Positions 1-5,893 of a stretch of DNA of 12,063 bases are shown here, piece by piece. The stretch comes from Opitutia bacterium (GTDB taxonomy: Bacteria; Verrucomicrobiota; Verrucomicrobiia; Opitutales; Opitutaceae): contig JANXWT010000207.1 in NCBI GenBank assembly GCA_025351035.1, forward strand, positions 1-12,063, given 5' to 3'. Numbering within the stretch: position 1 is the stretch's first letter; each line of letters opens with the position of its first letter. A program made the position numbers and the translations under genes. The notes under the pieces are model-generated. The model searched no databases and was not told the origin of the DNA. It saw only the letters and a list, made by a program, of their open reading frames with translations.

Positions 1-79
1 CCTCCTGTCCTCAGGGTGGCGGGTTTTGAACCCTTCCCCATGTGACCTTTCGTGGCGGGTTTTGAAGTGTCCCATGACA
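1..79. mobile_element. Probable terminus of an insertion sequence (IS21-like end), body off the left edge
   Basis: Two identical 15-bp direct repeats (GTGGCGGGTTTTGAA at 16-30 and 52-66, spaced 36 bp) are followed by GTGTC-CCAT-GACAC at 67-80. Read on the minus strand from position 79, the end begins TGTCATGGGACAC and then runs into the repeat. IS21-family elements have TGT...ACA tips and several internal copies of a terminal repeat, often containing a TTTTGAA or TTCAAAA core, so the form fits. No transposase is visible because the body would lie to the left. The family assignment is an inference; the repeats are seen directly. Confidence 0.4.
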
Positions 80-239
80 CAAAAAGCCGCGTCCAGGAAA
101 ATTTTCATGCGCCTCCGCTCACACTCCGGAAACTGCCGCGCCCCCGCCACAGGCGGGCAAGCTCCGCGTTTAAGTCCGAACCCCGGCTTGAAGCCCGGAG
201 CTCGCCTATGGCATGGCTTGCCTGCCTATGGCGCGGCGG
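80..239. other. Gene-free stretch between the putative IS end and higA
   Basis: I see no credible gene here. It contains a 6-bp hairpin (CCCGCC at 143-148, GGCGGG at 152-157, loop ACA), a palindrome around GGCTTGAAGCC at 185-195, and the 9-bp GCCTATGGC twice (204-212 and 224-232, period 20). The 143-157 hairpin lies downstream of the higBA operon on the minus strand but has no T-run, so it is a weak terminator candidate at best. Confidence 0.4.
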
Positions 240-536
240 CTAGGCTGCCTGCAATGGTTGCACGCCCGCCTTGACCTTCGGACCCACCGTGTTGATGGCC
301 TCGCGCAAGTCGTAGTCGAGCTGCACCCGCAACCAGTAACCGGGCGTCTGTCCAAAGTAGGCGCACAGATGGAGGTCGGTCTCGGCCGAAATCCCACGCT
401 TCTCGTTGACGATTTCGTTGACCCGCTGATGCGGCAGCTTCGTGTCCTTGGCCAGCCGGTAAGGCGTGATGCCGAGCGGAAGCAGAAACTCTTCGCGGAG
501 AAGTTCGCCCGGGTGGACATTGAGGTGTTTTTTCAT
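240..536 (-). CDS. higA: HigA-family antitoxin (Xre-type HTH)
   Basis: This 98-aa protein is the antitoxin of a type II toxin-antitoxin pair. It should bind and neutralise the HigB toxin encoded just upstream and repress the shared promoter. It opens MKKHLNVHPGELLREEFLLP, the typical HigA start, followed by a helix-turn-helix at about residues 23-47 (GITPYRLAK, then QRVNEIVNEKRGIS). The C-terminal part contains LCAYFGQTPGYWLRVQLDYDL, also typical of the family. The ATG at 536 was chosen over an upstream in-frame ATG at 662 because the family begins here and the extension would run back through higB. The gap from the higB stop is 4 bp and there is no clear Shine-Dalgarno (SD) sequence, so translation is probably coupled. 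The length is normal for the family. Confidence 0.93.
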   Translation of the reverse strand: MKKHLNVHPGELLREEFLLPLGITPYRLAKDTKLPHQRVNEIVNEKRGISAETDLHLCAYFGQTPGYWLRVQLDYDLREAINTVGPKVKAGVQPLQAA

Positions 537-540
537 GGTG

Positions 541-822
541 TCAGTGGTAGTCGGTGATTTCCACGTCGTGCGCGTTGCGCCCATCCCAGCGGAAGCAAAC
601 ACGGTATTGGTCGTTGATCCTGATGCTATGTTGCCCGGCCCGGTCTCGCTGCAGTGCTTCAAGCTGGTTGCCTGGCGGGAAGCGAAGCTCGGTGAGGGCC
701 GACGCGGCAGATAGTTGGGTGAGTTTTCTCAGTGCTGTTTTATGGATGGAGGGTGGCAGTTCTGGAGGTTTTTGGCCGCGCCAGAGGGCGGCCATTGGCT
801 TATGGGCAAAAGAGATGATCAC
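541..822 (-). CDS. higB: HigB toxin (RelE/ParE superfamily mRNA interferase)
   Basis: This 93-aa toxin belongs to the HigB branch of the RelE superfamily, which cleaves mRNA on the ribosome. Recognition rests on the N-terminal IISFAHKPMAALW, the central GNQLEALQRDRAGQHSIRIND stretch (residues 51-71) and QYRVCFRW (72-79), followed by a short strand ending VEITDYH. It starts with GTG at 822, the only start placed correctly for a full-length HigB; a TGA lies in frame seven codons upstream. There is no strong SD sequence. The toxin precedes its antitoxin, the usual higBA order. The pair is complete with no frameshift, so it may be functional. Confidence 0.92.
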   Translation of the reverse strand: MIISFAHKPMAALWRGQKPPELPPSIHKTALRKLTQLSAASALTELRFPPGNQLEALQRDRAGQHSIRINDQYRVCFRWDGRNAHDVEITDYH

Positions 823-835
823 GGCAACTAAGCTT

Positions 836-865
836 ATTAGTCATGCCATGCGTGCATCCTGTCAA
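836..865 (-). promoter_or_regulatory. Candidate higBA promoter
   Basis: On the minus strand a perfect TTGACA (plus-strand 860-865) is followed after 18 bp by ACTAAT (836-841), a 4/6 match to the -10 consensus. Transcription would begin only a few bases before the GTG of higB, giving a very short leader. The placement just upstream of a toxin-antitoxin operon makes it plausible; the spacing is one base longer than ideal. Confidence 0.5.
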
Positions 866-890
866 GCGTGAGTATGCACGGATAACAGGA
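851..890. promoter_or_regulatory. Overlapping inverted repeats at the higBA promoter (possible HigA operator)
   Basis: CGTGCAT (851-857) pairs with ATGCACG (874-880), and TCCTGT (857-862) pairs with ACAGGA (885-890). The second left arm overlaps the -35 hexamer. A wider pair, AGATGATC (813-820) and GATCATCT (894-901), brackets the whole control region. HigA proteins autorepress by binding palindromes at their promoters, so these are reasonable operator candidates. Which of them is real cannot be decided from sequence alone. Confidence 0.35.
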
Positions 891-901
891 AACGATCATC
901 T

Positions 902-1060
902 ACCAGCGTGGTCTTCACGGTAATTTCCCGGCGGGGGTTTTCTTCCACAGACATACAGGCCTAAGGGCAGACCTGTGGCATGGACTGCTTTCGCCTTTCG
1001 GTGTTTGCGGAATAATTCTCCCTTCCCAATCGCCGCCGGGTGCGGCAGAAACCAGGACAC
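902..1060. other. Leader region of the ridA-like/hydrolase pair
   Basis: No gene is credible here. AATAAT at 1011-1016 could serve as a -10 for the plus-strand lipoprotein gene, but no good -35 precedes it at 16-18 bp. AGGA at 1054-1057 lies only 3 nt from the ATG at 1061, closer than ideal for an SD sequence. Confidence 0.3.
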
Positions 1061-1543
1061 ATGAAGGCCACATTCTTCGCCGTTCCGCTTCTCGCTGCCT
1101 TGCTCGGCGGCTGCCAGTCGCCGGCACCGGCCCCGGTCGCGCCTGACCGCCCCCCGGAGTATTTCCCGACGCCGATGAAGGCGAATCCGCCGCTGCCCTT
1201 CTCCGAGGCGGTGCGGGTGGGGGACATGCTTTATCTTGCCGGCCAGCTCGGCACCGCCCCGGGGACCACGCAGGTCGTGCCGGGCGGCATTGCCGCCGAG
1301 GCGCGGCAGGTGATGGAGAACATCAAGGCCGCACTTGGGCGCCACGGCACCTCGCTCGATCACGCCGTGAAATGCACGGTGTTCCTCGCCGACATGAAGG
1401 AATGGCCGGCGTTCAATGCCGTCTACCGCGAGTTTTTCAAAAAGGATTTTCCCGCCCGCAGCGCGTTCGGCACGACCGGGCTCGCGTTTGGCGCGCGCGT
1501 CGAGGTCGAGTGCATGGCGTGGATCCCGCCCGCCGCCAAATGA
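1061..1543 (+). CDS. RidA/YjgF-family protein exported as a lipoprotein
   Basis: The 160-aa product joins a lipoprotein signal to a RidA (Rid/YjgF/UK114) domain. MKATFFAVPLLAALLGGC is a short signal with the lipobox LGGC at residues 15-18, so Cys18 should be lipidated. A Pro/Ala-rich linker follows to about residue 40. The RidA fold covers about 45-155: VRVGDMLYLAGQLG, then AVKCTVFLADMKEW, then FPARSAFG and RVEVECMAW. Arg133 in PARS matches the Arg that binds substrate carboxylate in deaminating Rid proteins, and a Glu at 148/150 is retained, so enamine/imine deaminase activity is possible. ATG 1061 was chosen over GTG 1040 because it starts a clean signal peptide. The stop overlaps the next gene's start (ATGA), indicating translational coupling. 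Most Rid proteins are cytosolic, so export is unusual; the substrate is unknown. Confidence 0.88.
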   Translation: MKATFFAVPLLAALLGGCQSPAPAPVAPDRPPEYFPTPMKANPPLPFSEAVRVGDMLYLAGQLGTAPGTTQVVPGGIAAEARQVMENIKAALGRHGTSLDHAVKCTVFLADMKEWPAFNAVYREFFKKDFPARSAFGTTGLAFGARVEVECMAWIPPAAK

Positions 1544-2619
1544 AAAACATGAAGCGGCTCCTGGGTCTGGCTTTCACCTGCTTTGCTCTTTCCGCGGCCG
1601 CGCGCGCGGCCGACTATCCCGTGCCCACCGAGGGGGATTTTGTCCTCCGGGATTTCCCGTTCCGCTCGGGTGAGATCTTGCCGGAGCTGCGGCTCCACTA
1701 TCGCACGCTCGGCACGCCGCGGCGCGACGCAGGCGGCGTCGTGCGCAACGCCGTGCTCATCACCCACGGCACCACGGGCAGCGGCGCGCAGTTTCTCTCG
1801 CCGCTGTTCGCGCCCGAGCTCTTCGGTGCCGGCCAGCCGCTGGATGCGACGAAATATTTCATCGTGCTGCCCGACGGCATCGGCCACGGCAAGTCCGGCA
1901 AGCCCAGCGACGGGTTGCGCGCGAAGTTTCCGCATTACGGCTATCGCGACATGATCGAGGCGCAGCGCCGGCTGCTCGTGGACGGCCTCGGCGTCGCGCA
2001 TCTGCGGCTCGTGATGGGCACGTCGATGGGCGGCATGCACACCTGGCTGTGGGGGCAGGTTTACCCCGGCATGATGGACGCGCTCCTGCCGCTCGCCAGT
2101 GTGCCCGGCCAAATCTCGGGCCGGAACCGCGCGTGGCGCCGGCTCGCCATCGACGCCATCCGCCACGATCCCGAGTGGCAGGGCGGGGAATACCGGACGC
2201 AGCCTCAGTCGCTCCGCACGGGCGCGCAGATGCTTTATCTGATGAGCAGCAACCCGGTCCTGCGCCAGACGGAGGCGCCGACGCTGGTCAAGACCGACGC
2301 CGCGCTCGATGCGTTCGTGGCGAACTATTTCAAGACCGGCGACGCGAACGATTACCTCTACGCGCTCGAAGCCTCCGCCGACTACGACCCGGCGCCCGGC
2401 TTGGAGAAAATCACGGCGCCGCTGCTCGCGATCAACACGGCCGACGACCTGATCAACCCGCCCGAGCTGGGCATCCTCGAGCGCGAGATCAAACGCGTCG
2501 CGCACGGCCGGGCGATCGTCATTCCGTTCAGCGACCAGACCCGCGGCCACGGCAGCCACACGGTGGCGGCGTTGTGGAAGGAAGAGCTGGTTCGCTTGCT
2601 CGCCGAGTCGGAGCGGTAG
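1540..2619 (+). CDS. Exported alpha/beta-fold hydrolase, MetX-like (homoserine acetyltransferase superfamily)
   Basis: The 359-aa protein begins with a Sec signal (KRLLGLAFTCFALSAAARA, likely cleavage before ADYP near residue 24), so it should act in the periplasm. The mature part resembles the MetX branch of alpha/beta hydrolases: LRLHYRTLGTP near 51-60, THGTTGSG (oxyanion-hole region) at 75-82, the nucleophile elbow GTSMGG with Ser162, an acid at Asp303 in the DDLINPPE stretch, and His337 in RGHGSH. The full catalytic triad is therefore present. MetX itself is cytosolic and uses acetyl-CoA, so a biosynthetic acyltransferase role is unlikely. An esterase or other acyl hydrolase is more plausible, with unknown substrate. 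The ATG at 1540 overlaps the lipoprotein stop by 4 bp; ATG 1549 is an alternative start. Confidence 0.88.
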   Translation: MKNMKRLLGLAFTCFALSAAARAADYPVPTEGDFVLRDFPFRSGEILPELRLHYRTLGTPRRDAGGVVRNAVLITHGTTGSGAQFLSPLFAPELFGAGQPLDATKYFIVLPDGIGHGKSGKPSDGLRAKFPHYGYRDMIEAQRRLLVDGLGVAHLRLVMGTSMGGMHTWLWGQVYPGMMDALLPLASVPGQISGRNRAWRRLAIDAIRHDPEWQGGEYRTQPQSLRTGAQMLYLMSSNPVLRQTEAPTLVKTDAALDAFVANYFKTGDANDYLYALEASADYDPAPGLEKITAPLLAINTADDLINPPELGILEREIKRVAHGRAIVIPFSDQTRGHGSHTVAALWKEELVRLLAESER

Positions 2620-2662
2620 CCACTGCCTCCGTGCCTGTGGGTTTGGTGGAGCGTTCTGAACC

Positions 2663-2727
2663 GGCAGGCAGGGACGCCTGCCGCTACACCGCGTCGGGGC
2701 GAGTGATATTTTCGAGTTTCGACGCGG
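2663..2727. repeat. Two consecutive hairpins downstream of the hydrolase gene
   Basis: GGCAGGC (2663-2669) pairs with GCCTGCC (2676-2682) around a 6-nt loop. Then CCGCGTCG (2689-2696) pairs with CGACGCGG (2720-2727) around a 23-nt loop. Neither is followed by a T-run, so a classic intrinsic terminator is unlikely. The first resembles a REP-type intergenic palindrome. The pair fills much of the 249-bp gap before gmd. Confidence 0.4.
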
Positions 2728-2762
2728 GCTGAGGCATCGCGCTACTGCCGAGCCCGTTTTGC

Positions 2763-2800
2763 TTTTATCCGTCTTTATCCGGGCCATCCGTGGTAAAAAA
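2763..2800 (+). repeat. Short-period ATCCG repeat upstream of gmd
   Basis: ATCCG occurs at 2767-2771, 2777-2781 and 2786-2790, each preceded by a pyrimidine-rich stretch, and the block ends in GGTAAAAAAA. The period is 9-10 bp. It looks like a dispersed intergenic repeat unit rather than coding or promoter sequence, although it lies where gmd transcription could begin. No good -35/-10 pair was found nearby. Confidence 0.45.
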
Positions 2801-2868
2801 ACGACGCCCGATTGCGGCTCGATAATCGGACTGGCCAAAACCGGCGCGGTGCTGTCAATTTGCCCGCG

Positions 2869-3903
2869 ATGAAAAAGGCCCTGATCACCGGCATTACCGG
2901 CCAAGACGGCTCCTATCTGGCCGAGCTGCTGCTCGCCAAGGGCTACGAGGTCCACGGCATCATCCGCCGGGCGTCGAGCTTCAACACCGCCCGCATCGAC
3001 CACCTGAATTTCAACCGGCACGCCAATGGCGCCAAACTCACGCTGCACTACGGCGACCTCGCCGACGGCGTCCAGATGGTGAAGCTGCTCTACGAACTGC
3101 AACCCGACGAAATCTACAACCTTGGCGCGCAGTCGCACGTGCGCGTGTCGTTCGACATTCCCGAATACACGGGCGACGTCGACGGCTTGGGCGCGCTGCG
3201 CATCCTCGAGGCCATCCGCGAGGCCGGCCTCGGGAAGAAAACGCGTTTCTACCAGGCGTCGTCGTCCGAGATGTTCGGCAAGGTGCAGGAGGTGCCTCAG
3301 GTCGAGACGACGCCGTTCTGGCCCCGCTCGCCCTACGGTTGCGCCAAGGTTTTTGCCTACTGGCTGACGGTGAATTTCCGCGAGAGTTACCAGCTCCACG
3401 CCTCGAACGGCATCCTCTTCAATCACGAGAGCCCGCGCCGCGGCGAGACCTTTGTCACGCGCAAGATCACGCGCGCGGCGACCCGCATCAAGCTCGGCCT
3501 GCAGGATTCGCTTTACCTCGGCAACCTCGACGCCAAGCGCGACTGGGGCTACGCCAAGGAATACGTCGAGATGATGTGGCTGATGCTCCAGCAGGACCGG
3601 CCCGACGACTACGTCGTGGCCACGAACGAGACGCACAGCGTGCAGGAATTCTGCGAGGCGGCCTTCGGGCATCTCGGTCTCGACTGGCAGAAATACGTGA
3701 AGCACGACGCGCGCTACGAGCGTCCGGCCGAGGTCGAGCTGCTCATCGGCAATCCCGCCAAGGCGAAGCAGCAGCTCGGCTGGGAGCCGAAGGTGCGGTT
3801 CAAGGAGCTTGTCACGCTCATGGTCGACCACGATCTCGCGTTGGCGAAGCGCGAGGCGCAGATCGCGGGCTTGCCGGCGGAGCCGCGCGTGCCAATTGCA
3901 TGA
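2869..3903 (+). CDS. gmd: GDP-mannose 4,6-dehydratase
   Basis: This enzyme converts GDP-D-mannose to GDP-4-keto-6-deoxy-D-mannose, the first step to GDP-L-fucose and related 6-deoxyhexoses for surface glycans. The 344-aa protein is an extended short-chain dehydrogenase. The NADP-binding ITGITGQDGSYLAELLL lies at 6-22, RRASSFNTARIDHL at 33-46, and GAQSHVRVSF at 86-95. The catalytic residues align by position with the E. coli enzyme: Ser132 (in place of Thr), Glu134 in SSSEMFG, Tyr156 and Lys160 in SPYGCAK. NHESPRRGETFVTRKI (185-200) and DWGYAKEYVEMMW are also family hallmarks. ATG 2869 gives the normal N-terminus, and a possible TTG at 2812 would add 19 unrelated residues. No clear SD sequence precedes it. 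fcl, which takes the next step, follows after an intervening small gene. Confidence 0.97.
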   Translation: MKKALITGITGQDGSYLAELLLAKGYEVHGIIRRASSFNTARIDHLNFNRHANGAKLTLHYGDLADGVQMVKLLYELQPDEIYNLGAQSHVRVSFDIPEYTGDVDGLGALRILEAIREAGLGKKTRFYQASSSEMFGKVQEVPQVETTPFWPRSPYGCAKVFAYWLTVNFRESYQLHASNGILFNHESPRRGETFVTRKITRAATRIKLGLQDSLYLGNLDAKRDWGYAKEYVEMMWLMLQQDRPDDYVVATNETHSVQEFCEAAFGHLGLDWQKYVKHDARYERPAEVELLIGNPAKAKQQLGWEPKVRFKELVTLMVDHDLALAKREAQIAGLPAEPRVPIA

Positions 3904-3918
3904 GCGCTTGGCGCGAGT

Positions 3919-3950
3919 CGAAAAGTTTGAAAGTGACAAAGTCCAAAGGT
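3919..3950 (+). repeat. Left arm of a repeat-flanked cassette (8-bp-period AAAGT units)
   Basis: AAAGT occurs at 3922-3926, 3930-3934 and 3938-3942, then AAAGG at 3945-3949, a period of 7-8 bp. The last unit lies 5 nt before the ATG of the four-helix-bundle gene and can serve as its SD sequence. The mirror-image units lie just after that gene (4321-4348), so the gene is enclosed by inverted arms. Confidence 0.6.
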
Positions 3951-3954
3951 AACA

Positions 3955-4320
3955 ATGAGCTTCGCCAGTCGATTTGAAGAACTTGAGATTTGGCCGGCTG
4001 GTCAGGATTTCGCCGTCGAAATTTACAGCCACTTTGGAGTTGATGGATCGTCGGTCCGAGAATTTTCGTTTATGGGCCAGATCCGGTCGGCGGTGGTCTC
4101 GATTTCCAACAATATCGCCGAAGGCTTCGAGTGCGCGACACCCAAGGAGTTCAATCGTTTCCTGATCATCGCCAAACGATCATGCGGGGAGGTGCGCAGC
4201 ATGCTCTGGCTTGCGCCGCGACTAGGATACATGTCTGTTGACCAGGCAGCCAAATATCGCGCCAAGGCTGAACTCCTGAGCAAGCGAATCGCGGCCTTTG
4301 CGCGCACCCTTGGCGTCTAA
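3955..4320 (+). CDS. Four-helix-bundle protein (S23 / 23S rRNA intervening-sequence protein family)
   Basis: The 121-aa protein matches the four-helix-bundle S23/IVP family, first known from proteins encoded in 23S rRNA intervening sequences and related to the Avd accessory protein of diversity-generating retroelements. Visible marks are the N-terminal EELEIWPAGQDFAVEIY, the second-helix QIRSAVVSISNNIAEGFE (residues 42-59, with the signature NIAEG), KEFNRFLIIAKRSCGEVRSML (64-84) and a final helix to residue 118. The biochemical role is unknown; nucleic-acid binding has been proposed for relatives. AAAGG at 3945-3949 is a good SD sequence 5 nt from the ATG. The gene splits gmd from fcl and is bracketed by inverted short-period repeats, as if inserted into the operon. 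Its base composition is less GC-rich than its neighbours. Confidence 0.92.
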   Translation: MSFASRFEELEIWPAGQDFAVEIYSHFGVDGSSVREFSFMGQIRSAVVSISNNIAEGFECATPKEFNRFLIIAKRSCGEVRSMLWLAPRLGYMSVDQAAKYRAKAELLSKRIAAFARTLGV

Positions 4321-4348
4321 CCTTTCACCTTCCTACTTTCTCACCTTT
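4321..4348 (-). repeat. Right arm of the repeat-flanked cassette
   Basis: The plus strand shows CCTTT (4321-4325), ACCTT (4327-4331), ACTTT (4335-4339) and ACCTTT (4343-4348), about 8 bp apart. Their complements, AAAGG, AAGGT, AAAGT and AAAGGT, match the left arm at 3922-3949 in inverted orientation. The arm starts directly after the stop of the four-helix-bundle gene and ends inside the TTG start codon of fcl. Confidence 0.6.
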
Positions 4349-5291
4349 GCACTCCACCCGCCTCTTCATCGCAGGCCACCAAGGCATGGTGGGCGCGGCC
4401 TTGGTGCGCCGCTTGCGCGCGGAGCCGGGTGTGCAGTTGGTGCTCAAGACCCGGCGCGAGCTCGACCTCACCGACGCGGCGGCGGTGGCGGCGTTCTACG
4501 CGGCGGAAAAACCGGAGGCCGCGATCATCGCGGCGGCGAAGGTCGGCGGCATCCACGCCAACAGCACTTATCCGGCGGACTTCATTTATTCGAATCTGGC
4601 GGTGGCCACCAACACCATCCACGGCGCCTTCATGGCGGGCGTGCCGCGGCTGCTCTTCCTCGGCAGCTCGTGCATCTACCCGAAGCACGCGGCGCAGCCG
4701 ATGGCCGAGGATTGCCTGCTGACGGGCGAACTCGAGCCGACCAACGAACCCTACGCCATCGCGAAGATCGCCGGGCTCAAGCTCGCGCAATGCTACCGCC
4801 GGCAGCACGGGGTGCTGTTCCACTCGGCGATGCCGACGAATCTCTACGGCCCGGGCGACAACTATCACCTGCAGAATTCCCACGTGCTGCCCGCGCTCAT
4901 CCGCAAATTCCACGAGGCGAAAGAGGCCGGTCGCGCCGAGGTCGTGGCGTGGGGCACCGGCGCGCCGAAGCGCGAGTTCCTGCATGTCGACGATCTGGCC
5001 GACGCCTGCGCGTTTCTGCTCAGGCAGGAGAATCCGCCAGACTGGGTCAATGTCGGCACGGGCACCGATGTTACCATCCGCGAGCTCACCGAGCTCGTGC
5101 GCGAAGTCACCGGCTTTGAGGGGAAAGTAGTCTGGGACGCCACCAAGCCCGACGGCACGCCGCGCAAGCTGCTCGATGTCTCGCGGCTGACGGCCCTCGG
5201 CTGGCAGGCGAAGACCGCGTTGCGCGACGGCGTGGCGCGGACCTACCGCGATTTCCTCGCCGAGCTGGCAACGGGCACGCTGCGGAGCTGA
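4347..5291 (+). CDS. fcl: GDP-L-fucose synthase (3,5-epimerase/4-reductase)
   Basis: This enzyme finishes GDP-L-fucose synthesis from the Gmd product by epimerisation at C3/C5 and NADPH reduction at C4. The 314-aa protein has the dinucleotide motif GHQGMVG at 10-16, AAAKVGGIHAN (62-72), LGSSCIYPK (105-113), NEPYAIAK (133-140) and MPTNLYGPGDN (162-172). With the TTG start, Ser107, Cys109, Tyr136, Lys140 and His179 all fall at the same numbers as the active-site residues of E. coli Fcl, which strongly supports that start. No SD sequence is present: the bases before the TTG are pyrimidine-rich and form the right arm of the inserted-looking repeat cassette. The upstream stop is 26 nt away. Translation may therefore be inefficient or coupled. 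Confidence 0.96.
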   Translation: MHSTRLFIAGHQGMVGAALVRRLRAEPGVQLVLKTRRELDLTDAAAVAAFYAAEKPEAAIIAAAKVGGIHANSTYPADFIYSNLAVATNTIHGAFMAGVPRLLFLGSSCIYPKHAAQPMAEDCLLTGELEPTNEPYAIAKIAGLKLAQCYRRQHGVLFHSAMPTNLYGPGDNYHLQNSHVLPALIRKFHEAKEAGRAEVVAWGTGAPKREFLHVDDLADACAFLLRQENPPDWVNVGTGTDVTIRELTELVREVTGFEGKVVWDATKPDGTPRKLLDVSRLTALGWQAKTALRDGVARTYRDFLAELATGTLRS

Positions 5292-5327
5292 GGGTGGGCC
5301 CTGTCGTGGGCGTTGACTCGGCGGGTT

Positions 5328-5356
5328 GCGCCGCCAAGCTGGCGGCGTTAGCCAGC
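5328..5356 (+). promoter_or_regulatory. Mutually exclusive hairpins after fcl
   Basis: CGCCGCC (5329-5335) can pair with GGCGGCG (5341-5347), or GCTGGC (5338-5343) can pair with GCCAGC (5351-5356). The two stems share bases and cannot coexist. They lie 37 nt after the fcl stop and about 35 nt before the next gene. Without a T-run, a standard terminator is doubtful. It could be a degenerate REP-type palindrome or a leader structure. Confidence 0.3.
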
Positions 5357-5390
5357 CAGTTTCCGCTCACAACCTCAACCCATCCTGACC

Positions 5391-5762
5391 ATGTCCACTA
5401 CGCCCGAAACCCCGCCGCCCGCCACTGAGGACCGCACTGTCGCCATCCTCACTTATCTCACACTCATCGGATTTATCATCGCGATTGTCATGCATGGCAG
5501 CAAAAAGACCGCGCTGGGTTCCTTTCACCTGCGACAAGGACTGGGCCTGTTTATCACCAGTCTGGTCATTTGGATTCCCGGTCTGATCATCTCGTTTATT
5601 CCTTTGGTCAACCTCGCGATGATTCTGGTGTGGCCGCTTTGCGGGCTCGCTTTGGTCGTGCTGTGGATCATGGGGCTGCTCGCGGCGGTCAATGGGCAGC
5701 AGAAACCCATGCCGGTGGTGGGCGAGTTTTACCAGAAACGGCTGGCCGGTGCCTTTGTCTGA
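5391..5762 (+). CDS. Small multi-pass membrane protein (DUF4870/Tic20-like)
   Basis: The 123-aa protein has a Pro/Thr-rich cytosolic start (residues 1-15) and three or four hydrophobic helices, at about 17-35, 50-70 and 72-100, where the last stretch could hold two passes. The motif LGSFHLRQGLGLFI (42-55) between the first and second helices resembles the FH-x-RQ pattern of the DUF4870/Tic20-like small membrane family. The C-terminus, NGQQKPMPVVGEFYQ, is also typical of it. Its function is unknown. It starts with ATG at 5391 with no good SD sequence. It is separated from fcl by 99 bp with hairpins and from prfB by 131 bp, so it is probably its own transcription unit. Confidence 0.75.
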   Translation: MSTTPETPPPATEDRTVAILTYLTLIGFIIAIVMHGSKKTALGSFHLRQGLGLFITSLVIWIPGLIISFIPLVNLAMILVWPLCGLALVVLWIMGLLAAVNGQQKPMPVVGEFYQKRLAGAFV

Positions 5763-5893
5763 AGGCCGCTTCCGTTCTGCCCACAACCGCCGCCGTCCGG
5801 TCGGTGTGCGCGGCTTTTCTTGCCCGGCGGTCGGGGAACCGCGGTGACTTTCCGCTTGCGACGCCGACACTCCTGCCAAGCGTGAGACTCTGC

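Noticed and set aside
16..66. CRISPR-like direct repeat pair (36-bp spacing)
   Set aside because: There are only two copies, the repeat is 15 bp, and there are no cas genes. The layout fits an insertion-sequence end better.
537..662. Extended HigA starting at 662
   Set aside because: The added 42 residues are a shadow of higB and do not match the family. The HigA N-terminal motif begins right after the ATG at 536.
1372..1539. Longer N-terminus for the MetX-like hydrolase (in-frame start at 1372)
   Set aside because: It would overlap the RidA domain gene in another frame and hide a clean signal peptide that starts at 1540.
1423..4032. Very long open frame (about 870 codons) on the minus strand
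   Set aside because: It lies opposite the hydrolase and gmd genes, whose products are clearly recognisable. Its translation is Arg/Ala/Leu/Val/His-rich without motifs, as expected from the complement of high-GC coding sequence.
4298..5119. Plus-strand frame of about 270 codons overlapping fcl
   Set aside because: It is an out-of-frame shadow of fcl with low-complexity Arg/Gly/Ala translation; fcl is certain.
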